This document shows, piece after piece, positions 61,088 to 64,000 of a stretch of 64,000 nt of DNA (positions are counted from its first letter, which is position 1; every line of letters begins with the position of its first letter). The stretch covers positions 1 through 64,000 of the forward strand of contig NZ_JACKZS010000008.1 in assembly GCF_014222285.1 (NCBI RefSeq), read 5' to 3'. The notes under the pieces were generated by a model. The model was not told the DNA's origin. It searched no databases and saw only the letters and a program-made list of their open reading frames with translations. Source of the stretch: Nostoc sp. UCD121. GTDB lineage: Bacteria; Cyanobacteriota; Cyanobacteriia; Cyanobacteriales; Nostocaceae. A program made the position numbers and the translations under genes.

Positions 61088-62518
61088 ATGAATTCTAGAC
61101 AGATACTTTACAATAGTTTTTTAGAAGAAAATTATTCTCCTCAAGAGCGATCGCAACAGGGATGGATGGCGATCGCAGGCTTTATACTACTAACTGTAGT
61201 TTGCTATTTTGCTGGTGCTACTGCTGCATTACGTCTAATTTACCCGATGACGGCTTTAGCTGTAGCCGTGTTTTTATACTTGCGGCATCCCATTCTCTAC
61301 GTCAGCTTTACTTGGTGGATTTGGTTTCTCACGCCCTTAGCTACCCGCTTAGTTGACTATAAGGTAGGTTGGGATGCTACTCGTCAGATGCTCATAGCAC
61401 CATACTTGGTGGTGTTTGTAACCATAGCAACATTTTTGCGGCATTTTCCCCGCGCCTCACGTCAAGGGGGTTTGCCATTTGTTTTAGCTTTTATCGGAGT
61501 CTTTTATGGCTTTCTCATCGGTCTGATTTATAACCCACCAATCCCTGTAGCACGCGGACTACTGGATTGGCTCAGTCCGATTATCTTCGCTTTTCACTTA
61601 TTTATAAACTGGCGAGATTATCCTAGTTATCGCCAGAATATTCAACGAACATTTCTTTGGTGCGTGTTACTTTTAGGAACTTATGGCATATATCAATTCG
61701 TAGTAGCTCCTGAGTGGGATAGGTATTGGCTCATTCAATCAAAACTATTTATGAGTTCTGGGAACCCTGTACCTTTTGGGATGCGTGTCTGGAGTACATT
61801 GCACTCAGTCGGCCCTTTTGGTTCCGTCATGCAAGCTGGTTTACTGTTGTTATTTACCAGTTCAGGAAATTTAATTTTTCCTGCTTCAGCTGTTGGTTAC
61901 TTGTCGTTTCTACTAACACAAGCGCGAACTAATTGGGGAGGCTGGTTATTTGGAATAATTATGATTGTGGGTTCAGTCAAGGCACGAATTCAAATGCGCT
62001 TGATCGTTATAATTGCGGTGATGGCAATTTGTGTTGTGCCATTGACAACCATTGAGCCAATTGCTGGGGTTGTATCAGCCCGTTTGGAAACTTTTTCTAA
62101 TCTTCAAGATGATACAAGTTTTAAAGATAGATCGGGAAGTTATGACAAAAACCTTGGTCTAGCACTTTCTAATGGTTTAGGTAACGGCTTAGGAAATATC
62201 TGGAAAGTCAATGAAAAAACTGGTCAAATTGAAGTAGTGGTAATTGATAGTGGCATCTTAGATATGTTTTTCACCCTTGGTTGGTTTGGAGCCATCTTTT
62301 ATATGGGTGGATTAATCTTGTTAATTATTAGTGTTAGCAGTTATGGTGAGGGACGTTTTGATAGTTTTATTAGTGCTGCCCGCGCCATTGGCATCAGTTC
62401 TGCTACACAGCTAATTATCGGTAGCGGAATGTTGAGTGTAGCAGGGATGATTCTTTGGGGATTTTTAGCTATGGCTATGGCAGGACATAAATACTATAGC
62501 AATCCGAAAAATTCCTAA
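61088..62518 (+). CDS. Wzy-like polysaccharide polymerase
   Basis: 476 residues with about ten to eleven membrane helices and a long loop (about 330-405), the topology of O-antigen ligase/Wzy polymerases. Wzy proteins join repeat units on the periplasmic side. No strict motif is available for this family; the Arg-containing loop GFLIGLIYNPPIPVARGLLD and the context support the call. A Wzx-type flippase is not seen in the window; HepA may replace it or it lies outside. Confidence 0.78.
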   Translation: MNSRQILYNSFLEENYSPQERSQQGWMAIAGFILLTVVCYFAGATAALRLIYPMTALAVAVFLYLRHPILYVSFTWWIWFLTPLATRLVDYKVGWDATRQMLIAPYLVVFVTIATFLRHFPRASRQGGLPFVLAFIGVFYGFLIGLIYNPPIPVARGLLDWLSPIIFAFHLFINWRDYPSYRQNIQRTFLWCVLLLGTYGIYQFVVAPEWDRYWLIQSKLFMSSGNPVPFGMRVWSTLHSVGPFGSVMQAGLLLLFTSSGNLIFPASAVGYLSFLLTQARTNWGGWLFGIIMIVGSVKARIQMRLIVIIAVMAICVVPLTTIEPIAGVVSARLETFSNLQDDTSFKDRSGSYDKNLGLALSNGLGNGLGNIWKVNEKTGQIEVVVIDSGILDMFFTLGWFGAIFYMGGLILLIISVSSYGEGRFDSFISAARAIGISSATQLIIGSGMLSVAGMILWGFLAMAMAGHKYYSNPKNS

Positions 62519-62745
62519 ATATAGCAATCCTAAACCATTGGTTAAAATTACATATTTCTTTCTTCTTTCTTCTTTCTTCCCTTTGCGTCCTTTGCGTCCT
62601 TAGCGGTTCGTTTCCTTATCTATATTTTTTAGCACCTGGCGCAACACAGAGAGAAGAAAAAAATAAAATGCTTAATCCAAGCGTATTGCTATATCAATTG
62701 AGTGAGAAAACAAAATCTTACAACTTAAATAGGACTGATTAAATT

Positions 62746-63876
62746 ATGAAAGCAATTATTGTAATGCCACTAGCCGAACAACGAGGCGGCGGTGAAATGA
62801 TGCTTTGGGATTTGGTACAGCAAGGACGTAATGCTGGTGTTGAGTGGCTGGTGATATTTTTAGAACACGGCCCAATGGTAGAACAAGTAAAGTCCCTTGG
62901 TATAGATGCGCGAGTTGTGGAAAGTGGACGTTTACGCCAAATCCACCGTTTTATTGGTGCTGTTTTTCAGATAGCTGCGATCGCACGCCGCGAACGTGCA
63001 GATATAATTGTCAATTGGATGTGGATTACGCATATATCTGGAGGCTTGGCGGCAATGCTGGCTGGTTTGCCTGCTGTCTGGTATCAGCTAGAAGTACCTA
63101 GCGATAAAACTTGGTTGGTACGACTCGCTACTTTAATCCCAGCCCGCGCAATTATCACCCTTTCTCAAGATGGTAAGCAAGCACAAGCAGAGATTTGGCC
63201 TCATAGGCCAACACCCTTGGTTTATCCCGGTGTTGCACTAGATCGATTTGAGCCTGATGCTTTGCCAACTCCTGAAGAAGCACGGCGAAAACTAGGCTTA
63301 CCTTTACACGGCCCGTTGATTGGAATTGTGGGACGATTGCAACGATGGAAGGGAATGCACATATTGGTGCAAGCGATGCCCAAAATTTTAGAGAAGTATC
63401 CTGATGCTCATTGTGTGGTAGTTGGCGGTAAGCACGATTTAGAACCCGACTATGAAGACTTTTTAAAAGCAGAAATCACAAACTTGGGCTTGAAAGAACA
63501 AGTAATTATGGCTGGACTACAGCGTAATATCCCGGAGTGGGTGCAGGCGATGGATGTATTCGTTCATGCCTCGGATAAAGAACCCTTTGGAATTGTGATT
63601 ATTGAAGCGATGGCGCTGGGTAAACCTGTAATTGCTGGCGATGCAGGCGGCCCGACAGAAATTATTACCGATGGGATGAATGGACTATTAACACCTTACG
63701 GTGATGCGGATAAATTAGCGATCGCAATTCTCCGCTATCTTGACGAACAAGAATTCGCCCACAGTGCAGGAATAGCTGCCAGGCAACGCGCTTTAGATTT
63801 TTCAACACAGAATTATGCTCAAAACTTTATTAGTGCAATTCGTTCTGCAATACCCAGTGTTTCATCTGCTGAATGA
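62746..63876 (+). CDS. Family 4 glycosyltransferase
   Basis: 376 residues. N-terminal AIIVMPLAEQRGGGEMMLWD, ALDRFEPDALPTPEEARRKL, IGIVGRLQRWKGMHILVQAM, CVVVGGKHDLEPDYEDFLKA and donor motif DKEPFGIVIIEAMALGKPV (E-x7-E). A full GT-B enzyme. Last complete gene in the window; the polysaccharide island may continue beyond it. Confidence 0.93.
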   Translation: MKAIIVMPLAEQRGGGEMMLWDLVQQGRNAGVEWLVIFLEHGPMVEQVKSLGIDARVVESGRLRQIHRFIGAVFQIAAIARRERADIIVNWMWITHISGGLAAMLAGLPAVWYQLEVPSDKTWLVRLATLIPARAIITLSQDGKQAQAEIWPHRPTPLVYPGVALDRFEPDALPTPEEARRKLGLPLHGPLIGIVGRLQRWKGMHILVQAMPKILEKYPDAHCVVVGGKHDLEPDYEDFLKAEITNLGLKEQVIMAGLQRNIPEWVQAMDVFVHASDKEPFGIVIIEAMALGKPVIAGDAGGPTEIITDGMNGLLTPYGDADKLAIAILRYLDEQEFAHSAGIAARQRALDFSTQNYAQNFISAIRSAIPSVSSAE

Positions 63877-63916
63877 AACAGTAAACTTTTTGTAAAAGTC
63901 AATTTTAGGAAAATGA

Positions 63917-63962
63917 AACCACAGATTGATGCTAATGAATTATCTATGTACTATCTGTGGTT
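63917..63962 (+). terminator. Stem-loop after the last glycosyltransferase
   Basis: Arms AACCACAGAT (63917-63926) and ATCTGTGGTT (63953-63962) with a 26-base loop. The following bases are A-rich rather than T-rich, so a termination role is weak. Confidence 0.35.
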
Positions 63963-64000
63963 AAAAAATAATACAAAGTCTCCAGCGATCGCAATTCTCC

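Overview
The window looks like chromosome of a filamentous, heterocyst-forming cyanobacterium (Nostoc/Anabaena group). The evidence is the many HIP1 octamers (GCGATCGC), heptameric short tandem repeats between genes, an xisH/xisI pair, a Tab2/Atab2 protein, a PatA-type response regulator, and a large polysaccharide cluster holding recognisable hepC and hepA (heterocyst envelope polysaccharide) genes. No tRNA, rRNA, CRISPR array, transposase or replication origin was seen.

Region 1 (about 0.1-4.8 kb) is a signalling block: histidine kinase, NarL-type regulator, a membrane-anchored kinase-like protein fused to a phosphate-binding-protein-like domain, and a zinc-ribbon/FHA protein overlapping its 3' end. 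Region 2 (about 4.8-8.2 kb) is accessory: HIP1-rich spacers, a PIN toxin/antitoxin pair, xisH/xisI, and a DUF4157 (eCIS-associated) protein with a C-terminal segment resembling BECR-type ribonuclease toxins, followed directly by a small CPCC protein in the position of an immunity gene.

Region 3 (8.4-21.9 kb) is a contractile-injection-system (eCIS) or phage-tail-like locus: small protein, gp19-like tube, a 1112-residue disordered protein with tape-measure signatures, CIS tube-associated protein, VgrG-like spike, PAAR tip, gp25, baseplate J, tail protein I, and a 399-residue protein that appears to fuse a CIS-associated N-terminus to a DUF4159-like domain. A GNAT gene interrupts it on the other strand. 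No sheath and no AAA+ ATPase gene is present in this window, so the machine is incomplete here, sheathless, or completed from another locus.

Region 4 (22-33.5 kb) mixes housekeeping genes (pheT, Tab2-like, YciI-like, PatA-like) with decaying or mobile-like material: a MazEF-type pair, a PAS-PAS-GGDEF-EAL gene split by an apparent one-base insertion, a 166-bp MITE-like inverted-repeat element, a frameshifted TPR gene, an antitoxin followed by a PIN pseudogene with two in-frame stops, and an orphan VapB-like antitoxin. Region 5 (33.6-37.4 kb) is a three-gene VWA / PP2C phosphatase / kinase-TPR module matching the TerY-P triad.

Region 6 (37.7 kb to the end) is an all-plus-strand exopolysaccharide island whose content and order match my memory of the HEP island of Anabaena PCC 7120 (alr2825-alr2841). 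It holds nucleotide-sugar and modification genes (rfbF, LhgO-like oxidase, epimerase, C-methyltransferase, 2OG dioxygenase, rfbC-like epimerase, SAF-domain dehydrogenase), many glycosyltransferases, a Wzc-like co-polymerase/tyrosine kinase, the initiating-transferase-like HepC, the HepA ABC exporter and a Wzy-like polymerase. Together these could build, polymerise and export the polysaccharide that limits oxygen entry into heterocysts. Spacers throughout carry dispersed palindromes, nested repeats and heptamer arrays.
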